DNA from: Actinopolymorpha pittospori
Lineage (GTDB): Bacteria; Actinomycetota; Actinomycetes; Propionibacteriales; Actinopolymorphaceae
Length of the DNA: 64,000 bases
Assembly: GCF_014873875.1 (NCBI RefSeq)
Contig: NZ_JADBEM010000001.1
Coordinates: 7,750,001-7,814,000, forward strand
Direction: 5' to 3'
Each line of letters begins with the position of its first letter. The stretch's first letter is position 1. The translations under genes were made by a program, and so were the position numbers. The notes below the pieces were generated by a model. The model saw only the letters and a program-made list of their open reading frames with translations, did not search any database and was not told where the DNA came from. Shown in pieces: positions 1-7,880 of this stretch.

Positions 1-7
1 CCAGCCC

Positions 8-1192
8 TCAGCGCAGCTGGCGAAAGAACGCGCGAACGTCGTCGACCAGCAGGTCGGGCGCCTCCATGGCGGCGAAGTGACCGCCGCGCTCGAACTCCGA
101 CCAGTGCACGACGTGATGCTCGCGTTCGGCGAGGCGGCGGATGGCCGGATCGGTGGGAAAGACCGCGATCCCCGTCGGCACACCGGACGGCGCGTTCGCC
201 GGCCTCGGCGCGATCCGGTTCTCGTAGTACAGGTGCCCGGATGAGGCACCCGCGCCGGTGAGCCAGTAGAGCATGACGTTGGTCAGCAGGTGGTCTCGGT
301 CAACGGCCTCGTCGGGAAGTTCGCGGGCGGGGTCGGTCCACTCCCAGAACTTCTCGACGATCCAGGCGAGCTGCCCCACCGGAGAGTCGTGCAGGCCGTA
401 GCCGACGCTCCGTGGTCGCGTCGACTGGAGGTCGGCGTATCCGGTGCCGACCGCCCGAAGCCGGCGGGCCGCGGCCAACCGGGTCTGCTCGGCCTCGGTG
501 AGCCCGTCGAGTTCGTCGGCTCCGGTCGGGTAGGCGAGACCACCGTTGATGTGGACGCCGAGGACCTGACCGGGCGCGACACGCCCCAGCTCCGGTGAGA
601 CCTCGTGACCCGTGTCGCCGCCCTGCGCGCCGTAGCGCTGATAGCCGAGGCGGCGCATGAGCTCGGCCCAGGCTCGGGCGATGCGCGCGTGGTTCCAGCC
701 GGGACCCGACAGCGGAACCGAGAACCCGAAGCCCGGCAGCGACGGTGCCACCACGTGGAAGGCGTCGGCGGGTTCGCCGCCGTGGCCGCGAGGGTCGGTC
801 AGCGGCCCGATGACCTGCTGGAACTCCGCGACCGAGCCCGGCCACCCGTGCGTGAGGATCAGTGGGATCGCGGCCGGCTCGGGCGAGCGTACGTGCAGGA
901 AGTGGACACGCTGCCCGTCGATACGCGTGACGTACTGCGGGAGGCGGTTCAGCTCCTCCTCGTGTGCCCGCCAGTCGTAGCGGTGAAGCCAGTGGTCGAC
1001 CAGGCCCTTCAGGTAGTCGACCGGCACGCCCCGCTCCCACCCGATGCCCGGGATCTCCGTTGGCCAACGGGTGCGCTCCAGTCGGCGCCGCAGATCGTCG
1101 AGGTCCTCCTCGGGCACGTCGACGCGGAACTCGCTGATCCCGGACGAGCTGATCCTCGAGGCGTTGATGTCGGACGCGCTGATGTCGGTCAT
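8..1192 (-). CDS. Epoxide hydrolase (EHN-type alpha/beta hydrolase)
   Basis: Predicted to hydrolyse epoxides to vicinal diols in the cytoplasm. The N-terminal EHN domain (about residues 20-110) is followed by an alpha/beta-hydrolase core with the HGWPGS oxyanion motif, the nucleophile Asp in QGGDTGHE and the catalytic His in RGGHFAAMEAP near the C-terminus, the usual order for this family. Length (394 aa) is normal. An upstream GTG at 1198 is in frame, but the ATG at 1192 has GGGAG nine bases before it. It lies 121 bp downstream of the MFS gene on the same strand, so it is probably the last gene of that operon. Substrate unknown. A second, frameshifted copy of the family lies at 15.1-16.4 kb. 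Confidence 0.88.
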   Translation of the reverse strand: MTDISASDINASRISSSGISEFRVDVPEEDLDDLRRRLERTRWPTEIPGIGWERGVPVDYLKGLVDHWLHRYDWRAHEEELNRLPQYVTRIDGQRVHFLHVRSPEPAAIPLILTHGWPGSVAEFQQVIGPLTDPRGHGGEPADAFHVVAPSLPGFGFSVPLSGPGWNHARIARAWAELMRRLGYQRYGAQGGDTGHEVSPELGRVAPGQVLGVHINGGLAYPTGADELDGLTEAEQTRLAAARRLRAVGTGYADLQSTRPRSVGYGLHDSPVGQLAWIVEKFWEWTDPARELPDEAVDRDHLLTNVMLYWLTGAGASSGHLYYENRIAPRPANAPSGVPTGIAVFPTDPAIRRLAEREHHVVHWSEFERGGHFAAMEAPDLLVDDVRAFFRQLR

Positions 1193-1313
1193 GTTCACCC
1201 GCTCCCGTCGGCTGGCCCACGTTGGCGTCCGGTCAGGGTGTCACCCGGGACCGACATAGGGCCGCCGTCGTTCGGGCATGCGCGCCACCCAAGGCCTGCC
1301 ACCCACGGGTGCG

Positions 1314-2609
1314 CTAGGCGGCCGCGAGCTCGCGGGTGTTCGTGGAGGTTCCGATGGGCTTGCGGGTGAGCGTCAGGGCGACGCTCGTGCCGGCCAGCAG
1401 GAAGGCGCCGGCCACGACGAAGGCGGTCGTGTAGCTGTGGGTCAACTGGACGACGAACCCGGTCACGATCGGAGCGGCCAACCCGAACAGGTTGCCGCCC
1501 ATCATCGCGATGCTGTTCGCGCGGCCCGCCAACCGCGGCGAGCGCAACAGGTCGCCCAGCAACGCGAGGTTCATCGACACGGCCGTGGACACGCACGTGA
1601 GTGAGACGCTCACGAGCACGAGGATCAACGCGACCGAGCCGACGAAGGGCGTGAGCAGGACCACCGAGGACACCAGCAGACACCCGGCCACCGTGACGCG
1701 CCGGCGACCGGAGGCACGCGCGTCGGCGTCGAGGGTGCGGTCGAACACCACGCCCAGGACGATCCCGAGAACCGTCGCGACGACGTAGGGAATCGCGGTG
1801 AACGTTCCCGACCGCAGGATGGACAGGCCGTGCGCCTGCTCGAGATAGCCGGGCAGCCAGGTGAGGAAGAGGTACTGCGTGTAGACCGCGGCCGACTGCA
1901 CCAGCGCCACGCCCCACATGCTCCGGTACCGCAGCAGGGACAGGACACCCACCCCGGGCTCCCCGACCGGAGCGGGGCGTTCCTGGGCGAGCCCGCGTTC
2001 GCGCAGGATCTTCGCCCGCTCCTCCTCACTCAGCCATCTCGCCTGAGTGGGATCGCGGAACCAGATCAGCCACGCCACGAGCCAGACGAACCCGACGGCG
2101 CCGAGGACGACGAACATCGTGCGCCAGCTGAAGCTCGTGACCAGTGCCGCCGCGGCGACCGCCCCGATCGCGGGTCCGGCGTACGCACCGGAGTTGTAGG
2201 TCGCTGTGACGCGGCCGCGTTCGCCGGCCGGTGCCCACTCCTGCAGGACCTTCCCGGAGGCGGGGTACGACGGGGACTCACCGGCACCCATCAACAACCG
2301 CGCCGCCAGCAGTCCCCCGAACCCGCGCAGGACACCGACGAGCATGAGAGCCGCCGACCACACCACGATGCTGATGGCGTTGGTACGTCTGGAACCCAGC
2401 CGGTCGGCCATGATCCCGCTGGGGATCAGACAGACGATGTAGGACCAGAGGAAGACCGACAGCAGCAGGCCCACTTCGCCGGGCGAGAGCCCGAACTCGT
2501 GCGCGATCGGGTTGGCCGCGACCGACAGCGCCGACCGGTCCATGTAGTTGATCGTGACGAGCAGGAAGAGCAGTGCGTAGACCCACCACCGACGTCGCGG
2601 CGCCCTCAT
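1314..2609 (-). CDS. MFS transporter, anion:cation symporter-like
   Basis: Integral membrane permease of 431 aa with about 12 hydrophobic segments. The first helix is followed by NYMDRSALSVA and the loop 2-3 signature GIMADRLGSRRTN, typical of the anion:cation symporter branch (sugar acids, aromatic acids and similar organic anions). The central cytoplasmic loop is basic and contains ARWLSEEERAKILRERG, another common feature of this branch. Its ATG overlaps the stop of the upstream MBL-fold gene by 4 bp (ATGA), so translation is probably coupled. Together with the hydrolases on either side it may import an organic acid or ester for hydrolysis; the substrate is not readable from sequence. Confidence 0.88.
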   Translation of the reverse strand: MRAPRRRWWVYALLFLLVTINYMDRSALSVAANPIAHEFGLSPGEVGLLLSVFLWSYIVCLIPSGIMADRLGSRRTNAISIVVWSAALMLVGVLRGFGGLLAARLLMGAGESPSYPASGKVLQEWAPAGERGRVTATYNSGAYAGPAIGAVAAAALVTSFSWRTMFVVLGAVGFVWLVAWLIWFRDPTQARWLSEEERAKILRERGLAQERPAPVGEPGVGVLSLLRYRSMWGVALVQSAAVYTQYLFLTWLPGYLEQAHGLSILRSGTFTAIPYVVATVLGIVLGVVFDRTLDADARASGRRRVTVAGCLLVSSVVLLTPFVGSVALILVLVSVSLTCVSTAVSMNLALLGDLLRSPRLAGRANSIAMMGGNLFGLAAPIVTGFVVQLTHSYTTAFVVAGAFLLAGTSVALTLTRKPIGTSTNTRELAAA

Positions 2610-3382
2610 GAGGTGAGCGTCCCCGCGCCCGACAGGTCGACGATCGTCGGCCCGGCGCTCGTCGCTCGCCAGACCTTGATGCCGGCGTGGAGTTCGGATC
2701 GGGCGATCACCTTGTCGTCGCGCAGACTGAGCAACCGGTCGTGGCCGCAGACCAGGATCGTGGACGGGTCACTCGCCAGCAGGTCCCGGATCTTCTTGAT
2801 GCTCAGGCTGCTCTGTGCCGGGTCGAGCGTCATGTCGGCCTGAGCGGTCAGGAGTTCGACCTCGTTCTTCACGGCGTCCCCACCGAAGACGAGCGGACCC
2901 TCGGTCCCGGCGACCTGGTAGGAGAAGTGCCCGGGCGTGTGCCCGGGCGTCGCGATCGCCCGTACCCGCGGAAGGGGCTCGTCACCGTCCTCGATCCTGG
3001 TGACGTTCGCGGCCCTGGCGAGTTCGGCGACGTGGAACTCGGGAAGCTCCCAGGTGCCGACCGGTTGCGCGGCCGCCCACTCCAGCTCCGGTCGTGGCAC
3101 GACCACCCGTGCGTTGGGGAACAGGGGGAAGTTGGCGGCGTGGTCCCAGTGGCAGTGGGTGAGGAGGACGGTCGTGACGTCTTCGGGGGCGACGCCGTAG
3201 GCCTCGAAGGCCTCGAGCAGCGGGATGCGGTAGCCGTATCCCCCGGTGTCGACGAGCATCGTCTCGCCGTGCCCACGCAGCAGCGGGACGGTACTCCAGC
3301 CGAGGCCGCCGTGATGGGTGCTCCGGCCCGGAAATCCCTGGATCAGAATGCTGAACTCGTACCCGCCACTGCTGCCGGTCAT
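2606..3382 (-). CDS. MBL-fold hydrolase, N-acyl homoserine lactonase-like
   Basis: A 258-aa metallo-beta-lactamase-fold protein with an intact dinuclear zinc site: LTHCHWDHAANF (HxHxDH), a downstream His in TPGHTPGHF, the bridging Asp in FGGDAV and the terminal His in CGHDR. This pattern is typical of lactonases and related hydrolases such as AHL lactonase AttM/AiiA, but quorum quenching is not shown. The frame is open 34 codons further upstream; the ATG at 3382 is chosen because AAAGGAGAG precedes it at good spacing. First gene of a leftward set with the MFS transporter and epoxide hydrolase. An inverted repeat about 80 bp upstream is a candidate operator. Confidence 0.85.
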   Translation of the reverse strand: MTGSSGGYEFSILIQGFPGRSTHHGGLGWSTVPLLRGHGETMLVDTGGYGYRIPLLEAFEAYGVAPEDVTTVLLTHCHWDHAANFPLFPNARVVVPRPELEWAAAQPVGTWELPEFHVAELARAANVTRIEDGDEPLPRVRAIATPGHTPGHFSYQVAGTEGPLVFGGDAVKNEVELLTAQADMTLDPAQSSLSIKKIRDLLASDPSTILVCGHDRLLSLRDDKVIARSELHAGIKVWRATSAGPTIVDLSGAGTLTS

Positions 3383-3459
3383 TGGCACTCTCCTTTGTGC
3401 TCCTTCATGCCGAAGCGCCGGATCGTGCCCGAAAGACCAGGCGGGACAACCGTTCCAGC

Positions 3460-3500
3460 GTGTTTCACGCAATCCCTCGTTCAATTATTGCGCGGAACAC
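3460..3500. promoter_or_regulatory. Imperfect inverted repeat, candidate operator
   Basis: Arms GTGTTTCACGCAAT (3460-3473) and ATTGCGCGGAACAC (3487-3500) match as an inverted repeat at 12 of 14 positions around a 13-bp AT-richer spacer. The site lies 78-118 bp upstream of the leftward MBL-MFS-epoxide hydrolase genes, inside a 413-bp gap (3383-3795) with no other gene and a lower GC content than its surroundings. The size suits a dimeric regulator such as an IclR, GntR or TetR protein, but none is encoded next to it. Confidence 0.5.
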
Positions 3501-3795
3501 GCAGTTGCGGTGGGCCCGCGAAATGCGCCGACACGTCAGCTTTCTCCTTTGCCTCGACCTGCCATTGCCGAAGAAGAACGCTTTGTCGGCTTTGCCGGAA
3601 ACAAAGGAAAGAGTGGAATCATCGGGTCGGCGGCGGACCACCGGCCGTCCACGCGCCTGCCGGCCAGCCCAACGCCCCAGGCGTAGGACCATGGACGGAG
3701 CGGAGGTCGTCGGCTGGTCCGATCCCAGCCCCACCGACTGCTCCTAGAGTTCGGAGTGCCGAAGGGTTGGGCCGAGACCTCACCGGAAGGACGCC

Positions 3796-4617
3796 ATGAC
3801 GCTCTGGATCTGCAGCACCTGCGCGGTCGAGTACCCCGACACACCGCAGCCGCCCGATGTCTGCCACATCTGCGCCGACGAGCGGCAGTACGTGCCCGCG
3901 ACCGGGCAGCGGTGGACGACCGTGCGAGACCTCGCCGCGGCCGGACACCGCACGCACGTGGCCGAGGTCGAAGCGGGCCTGTACGGCGTGACCGTCGAAC
4001 CGGAGGTGGGCATCGGCCAGCGTGCGCTCCTCGCCCAGACCCCGGCCGGCAACCTGCTCTGGGACCCGACCGGATTCCTCGACCAGGCCGCTGTCGACCA
4101 GATCCGCGAACTCGGTGGCCTCGCCGCGATCGCCGCGAGCCACCCGCACATGTTCGGAGTCCAGGTCGAGTGGAGCCGCGCGTTCGGTGGCGTCCCCGTC
4201 TACGTCAACGAGGCGGACAAGGACTGGATCGGCCGCACCGACGAGGTGGTGCGCTTCTGGTCCGGCACGTTCGAACCCCTTCCGGGCCTGACGTTCGTCC
4301 AGGCGGGCGGGCACTTCCGCGGCAGCGCCGTCGCGCACTGGACGGGCGCGGACGACCGCGGAGTCATCCTCGCCGGCGACACGATCGCGCCGGTGGCCGA
4401 CCAGGGCTGGGTGACGTTCATGCGGAGCTACCCGAACTCCATTCCACTCTCCCCGGCGGCTGTCGAGCAGGTCGTCGGCCGGCTCGAGCCCTACGCCTAC
4501 GACCGGCTCTACGGAAACTTCGGACGCGTCGTGAGCGCGGACGCGAAGGCCGCCGTACGCCGCTCCGCCGACCGCTACATCGGCTGGATCCGCGGGGACT
4601 TCGACGCCGACACCTGA
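3796..4617 (+). CDS. Rubredoxin-like/MBL-fold hydrolase, degenerate metal site
   Basis: A 273-aa protein with two parts. Residues 1-40 hold two CxxC pairs (ICSTC and CHIC) resembling a small rubredoxin or zinc-ribbon knuckle. The rest has the metallo-beta-lactamase fold: the strand preceding the first metal motif reads IAASHPHMFG, where HxHxDH would be expected, so the Asp and third His are absent; a later Asp (ILAGDTI) is retained. Family members with this N-terminus commonly have the altered motif, so this may be the family norm. Hydrolase chemistry is therefore uncertain. Single gene, convergent with the RNA methyltransferase, with a hairpin in between. Confidence 0.75.
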   Translation: MTLWICSTCAVEYPDTPQPPDVCHICADERQYVPATGQRWTTVRDLAAAGHRTHVAEVEAGLYGVTVEPEVGIGQRALLAQTPAGNLLWDPTGFLDQAAVDQIRELGGLAAIAASHPHMFGVQVEWSRAFGGVPVYVNEADKDWIGRTDEVVRFWSGTFEPLPGLTFVQAGGHFRGSAVAHWTGADDRGVILAGDTIAPVADQGWVTFMRSYPNSIPLSPAAVEQVVGRLEPYAYDRLYGNFGRVVSADAKAAVRRSADRYIGWIRGDFDADT

Positions 4618-4639
4618 GTCGTCGCGTCTCGGCGACGAC
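4618..4639. terminator. Hairpin between convergent genes
   Basis: GTCGTCGC and GCGACGAC form an 8-bp perfect stem around a 6-base loop, starting just after the stop codon of the rightward gene and 11 bp from the end of the leftward methyltransferase gene. No U-tract follows on either strand. A shared, factor-assisted terminator is likely. Confidence 0.55.
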
Positions 4640-4649
4640 CGGACGGACG

Positions 4650-5465
4650 CTAGGCCGGCGACTGGTCCCGCGTGAGGACGTAGCAGGCGACCGCTGCCGC
4701 GGCCGCGACGTTCAGCGAGTCGACGGCCGGGCTGATCGGGATCCGGGCGCGCAGGTCGGCCTGGTCCTGCCAGCGGGCGGACAACCCGTCACCCTCGGTG
4801 CCGAGCAGGAGGGCGAGCCGGTCCGGTCCACCCGCGCAGGCGTCCAGGTCGACCGCGTCCGCCGCCGGGGTCAGGGCGAGCAGCCGGAAGCCGGCCGCCC
4901 GGAGTCCGGCGAGCCCGTCGTACCAGTTGTCCATCCGGGCGTACGGCACCGCGAACACCGTGCCCATCGACACCTTCACGGCGCGGCGGTACAGCGGGTC
5001 CGCGCACCGGGGCGCGAGGACCACCGCGTCCACCGCGAAGGCGGCCGCACTGCGAAAGATCGCCCCGACGTTCGTGTGGTCGACGATGTCCTCGAGGACG
5101 ACGACGCGCCGGGCGCCGGCGACCACCTTCTCCACCGGCGGCAACGGCAACCGGAGCATCGAGGCGAGCGCACCCCGGTGGACGGCGAAGCCGGTGACCT
5201 CCTCCAGCCGCTCGGGCGCCATCACATAGCACGGCGCCCCGCTCGCGGCCACGACGTCGCGCAGCCCCTCCAGCCAGCGTTCGCTCATCAGGAAGGACCG
5301 GACCGGGTAGCCCGCCTCGACGGCCCGCCGGATCACCTTCTCCCCCTCGGCGAGGAAGAGGCCCTCCGCGGCCTCCAGGCTCCTGCGCAGGGTCACGTCC
5401 TTGAGATCGGCGTAGTCGCGCAGCCGTGGATCCGCTGGTGTTTCCACGCGCACGAACGACGACAC
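4650..5465 (-). CDS. TrmH/SpoU-family RNA 2'-O-methyltransferase
   Basis: SPOUT-fold methyltransferase predicted to methylate a ribose 2'-OH in rRNA or tRNA using S-adenosylmethionine. The N-terminal substrate-binding part contains EGLFLAEGEKVIRRA; the knot motifs are ILDE-type VVLEDIVDHTNVGAIFRSA, LLLGTEGDGLS and IPISPAVDSLNVAAAAAVA. From the chosen GTG at 5465 the product is 271 aa, the usual length; the frame stays open to 5522, but the protein begins at the conserved VRVETPADPRLRDY segment from this start and GAGGGG lies upstream. The divergent neighbour (5521) carries an rRNA-methyltransferase-like domain. The exact target base cannot be told from sequence. Confidence 0.85.
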   Translation of the reverse strand: MSSFVRVETPADPRLRDYADLKDVTLRRSLEAAEGLFLAEGEKVIRRAVEAGYPVRSFLMSERWLEGLRDVVAASGAPCYVMAPERLEEVTGFAVHRGALASMLRLPLPPVEKVVAGARRVVVLEDIVDHTNVGAIFRSAAAFAVDAVVLAPRCADPLYRRAVKVSMGTVFAVPYARMDNWYDGLAGLRAAGFRLLALTPAADAVDLDACAGGPDRLALLLGTEGDGLSARWQDQADLRARIPISPAVDSLNVAAAAAVACYVLTRDQSPA

Positions 5466-5520
5466 GCCTTCAGTCTGCCCCTCGAAAACGACTTCCCTGT
5501 CAGCGGGTCCGGCGCGCATC

Positions 5521-7020
5521 ATGGACTCGATGGGTGGGAGCTACTGGGAGACCGAGCCGTCCGGGCCGTCCAGGCCCGGCACCGTGCGCCTCACCCTGCC
5601 CGATCTCGACCTCGACCTCGCCACCGATCACGGTGTCTTCGCGCGTTCCGGTGTCGATCGCGGCACCCACCTCCTGCTGCGGCGGGCTCCCGTCCCGGCA
5701 CCCCGGACCAGCGTCCTCGATCTCGGTACCGGTTACGGCCCGATCGCACTCGCGACCGCGCTCCGGCAACCTCATGCCGGCGTGTGGGCGGTCGACGTCA
5801 ACCGCCGGGCGCTCGCCCTCACCCTGGCCAACGCCGCGCACCTCGGGCAGTCCGCGGGTCCGCTCCACCCCGGTTCCGTCCACCCCGGTTCCGTCCACCC
5901 CGCCGGTCTGGACAACCTGCTGGTCGCCGAACCCGCCGAGGTGCCGCCGGCGGTCAGGTTCGACGGGCTGTACAGCAATCCGCCCATCAAGATCGGCAAG
6001 CAGGCCCTGCACGACCTGCTGGTGAGTTGGCTCGCGCGGTTGCTGCCCGGCTCGCCCGCGTGGTTGGTGGTCAAGCAGGCGATGGGCGCCGACTCCCTGC
6101 AGACCTGGCTCGACTCCCACAGCTTCCCGACCAGGCGCGTGGCGTCCAAGCAGGGCTACCGCCTGCTGCGGGTCACCACGCCGGGTACGCCACCCGCCCC
6201 ACTCGCCGAGGAGGACCTGGCCGCGGTCACCGCGCGAACCGGCGTCAGCTGGACCGTCCTCGGCCGGCTCGCCGGCGGGTTCTCCGACGACACGTTCCTG
6301 CTGGGCCGGGGGGCCGTTCGGGCCGTCCTCAAGATCAAGACCGGCGAGGGCTGGCCCGACCAGCTCGACCGCCTGCTGCCGGTCGTCACGAAACTCCGCG
6401 CGCTCGGCTACCCCACGCCGGAGGTGCTGGGCGCGGGACCGCTCACGGCTGAGCGTTCCTTCCTGATGACCGCGTGGTCCTCCGGCGCCTCCCCCGATCC
6501 CGCGAACCGTGCCCAACTGGACGCACTGCTCGCCGCGGCCGAGCTGCACCGGGAGGTGCATCCGCCGCCGGAGCGGGACTGGTCGGCGATGGTGACGCAG
6601 TTCCTCAACGGTGGGATCAGTGAGCACGAGTTCCATCCGTCGCTCGCGGCGTACACGAGGCGTGCTCTCGCGCTGGTGCCGAAGCCGGTACCCAGCCTGC
6701 CGACCGGCGACCTGGTGCACGGGGACCTCACCTTCCGTAACACCCTGTTCGACGGCTCCGACCTGCGCGCCGTCATCGACCTCGAAGGCTTCGGCGCCGG
6801 GACGGTCGCCATCGATCTGGTCTCGCTGCTGTCGGGGCTCACCGACCCGGCCGACCAGCGGGTGGTACTCGACCGGGCGGTCGAGCTCAGCGGCCCCGAC
6901 GTCGTCGCGGCCTGCCTCGCGCACCGGGTGCTCGCCGGGCTCGCCTGGGCGAGCGAACACCCGGGGCTGCTGCCCGGTGCGGGTGAGCGCGCCGAGCGCC
7001 TCCTCGCGCTGGCCGACTGA
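5521..7020 (+). CDS. Fusion: RsmC/RlmG-like methyltransferase + APH-type kinase
   Basis: One uninterrupted 499-aa frame encodes two enzyme domains. Residues 15-225 are a class I SAM methyltransferase of the MTS (RsmC/RlmG) type with motif I VLDLGTGYGP (about 65-74) and the catalytic NPPIK (about 152) characteristic of exocyclic-amine methylation of guanine. Residues 235-495 are an aminoglycoside phosphotransferase/choline-kinase fold with the Brenner motif HGDLTFRN (about 400) and the metal-binding IDLEGFG (about 420). A short repeat (HPGSVHPGSV) sits in the methyltransferase half. The start is the first of two close ATGs. The two halves are normally separate proteins; what the kinase half phosphorylates is unknown. 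Separated from the divergent TrmH gene by only 55 bp. Confidence 0.8.
   Translation: MDSMGGSYWETEPSGPSRPGTVRLTLPDLDLDLATDHGVFARSGVDRGTHLLLRRAPVPAPRTSVLDLGTGYGPIALATALRQPHAGVWAVDVNRRALALTLANAAHLGQSAGPLHPGSVHPGSVHPAGLDNLLVAEPAEVPPAVRFDGLYSNPPIKIGKQALHDLLVSWLARLLPGSPAWLVVKQAMGADSLQTWLDSHSFPTRRVASKQGYRLLRVTTPGTPPAPLAEEDLAAVTARTGVSWTVLGRLAGGFSDDTFLLGRGAVRAVLKIKTGEGWPDQLDRLLPVVTKLRALGYPTPEVLGAGPLTAERSFLMTAWSSGASPDPANRAQLDALLAAAELHREVHPPPERDWSAMVTQFLNGGISEHEFHPSLAAYTRRALALVPKPVPSLPTGDLVHGDLTFRNTLFDGSDLRAVIDLEGFGAGTVAIDLVSLLSGLTDPADQRVVLDRAVELSGPDVVAACLAHRVLAGLAWASEHPGLLPGAGERAERLLALAD
5866..5905 (+). repeat. 15-bp tandem repeat inside the fusion gene
   Basis: CACCCCGGTTCCGTC occurs at 5866-5880 and 5881-5895, followed by a partial third copy. 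It stays in frame and encodes the HPGSV repeats of the methyltransferase domain. Confidence 0.8.
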
Positions 7021-7070
7021 CCGGGCCCCGACTGCCGGGCCCCGACTGCCGGGCCCCGACTGCCGGGCCC
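7021..7070. repeat. 14-bp tandem repeat, 3.5 copies
   Basis: CCGGGCCCCGACTG is repeated at 7021-7034, 7035-7048 and 7049-7062, then 8 bases of a fourth copy. The array begins immediately after the stop codon of the fusion gene. Each unit contains the self-complementary GGGCCC, so the transcript could fold. Confidence 0.9.
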
Positions 7071-7101
7071 GTCCGCCCCAGCCGGCGAGCACGATGAGAG
7101 T

Positions 7102-7791
7102 GTGAGAGGCATGAAGCCGGTGTTGTCACTGCCCGCACGGGTGCCACGGACGGACAGCCCGGAGGACGGTGATGACGACGACCGTTTCTCCGACCAGCTC
7201 GTCGAGGCGTTCCTCGAGGCCTACACCCGCCCCGGCGACCTGGTCCTGGACCCGTTCGCCGGATTCGGGACGACCCTCGTCGTGGCCGAACGGATGGGAC
7301 GCCGAACGCTCGGCCTGGAGATCCTCCCCGAGCGGGTCGAGCACATCCGGGCTCGGGTCTCCGACCCGTCGACGGTGATCGAGGCCGACGCCCGCCGGCT
7401 GGCCACCCTCGACCTTCCGCCGATCGACTTCACCCTGACCTCGCCGCCGTACATGACGAGGACCGACCACCCGGAGAATCCCCTCACCGGATACCAGACC
7501 CTCGACGGCGACTACGGCCGCTACCTCGACGAGCTCACCGTGGTCTACGGCGCCATCGGCCAACTGCTCACGCCCGGGGCGAAGGCCGTCATCAACGTGT
7601 CGAACCTGCGAACCGGCGGGACCGTCTCGCCGCTCGCGTGGGACGTCGGCGCGGCGGTCTCCCGGGTGCTCCGCTTCGAGCAGGAGATCATCCTCGACTG
7701 GGACGACCCGGAGGACTGGTACACCAACGACTACTGCCTGGTCTTCAGCTCCTTCGACGACGAGTCGACGGGGGCCGCGGGCCGGGCCTGA
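7102..7791 (+). CDS. Orphan DNA methyltransferase (N6-A/N4-C type)
   Basis: A 229-aa amino-methyltransferase of DNA. The SAM-binding motif comes first, DPFAGFGTT (about residue 50), preceded by the motif X helix FSDQLVEAFLEAY; the catalytic TSPPY (about residue 115) follows. This order, with no room for a clear target-recognition domain, differs from the common beta class in which the catalytic motif comes first. No restriction endonuclease or specificity gene is adjacent, so a regulatory or defence-independent role is possible. The GTG start is six bases after CACGAT, a possible -10 box, suggesting a leaderless mRNA; an ATG lies three codons further in. Confidence 0.8.
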   Translation: MRGMKPVLSLPARVPRTDSPEDGDDDDRFSDQLVEAFLEAYTRPGDLVLDPFAGFGTTLVVAERMGRRTLGLEILPERVEHIRARVSDPSTVIEADARRLATLDLPPIDFTLTSPPYMTRTDHPENPLTGYQTLDGDYGRYLDELTVVYGAIGQLLTPGAKAVINVSNLRTGGTVSPLAWDVGAAVSRVLRFEQEIILDWDDPEDWYTNDYCLVFSSFDDESTGAAGRA

Positions 7792-7849
7792 CGCGCACGG
7801 GGCGCGCCGGTCGACGCCGGTCGTTCCGCGTACGCAAGGCGTGGTTGAC

Positions 7850-7880
7850 GCGGGCCCGGCCGCTGGATCAGTGGGCCCGC
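7850..7880. terminator. Possible hairpin between convergent genes
   Basis: GCGGGCCC (7850-7857) and GGGCCCGC (7873-7880) pair over 8 bp around a 15-base loop that contains the stop codon of the leftward phosphotransferase gene. Weak, with no U-tract. Confidence 0.35.
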
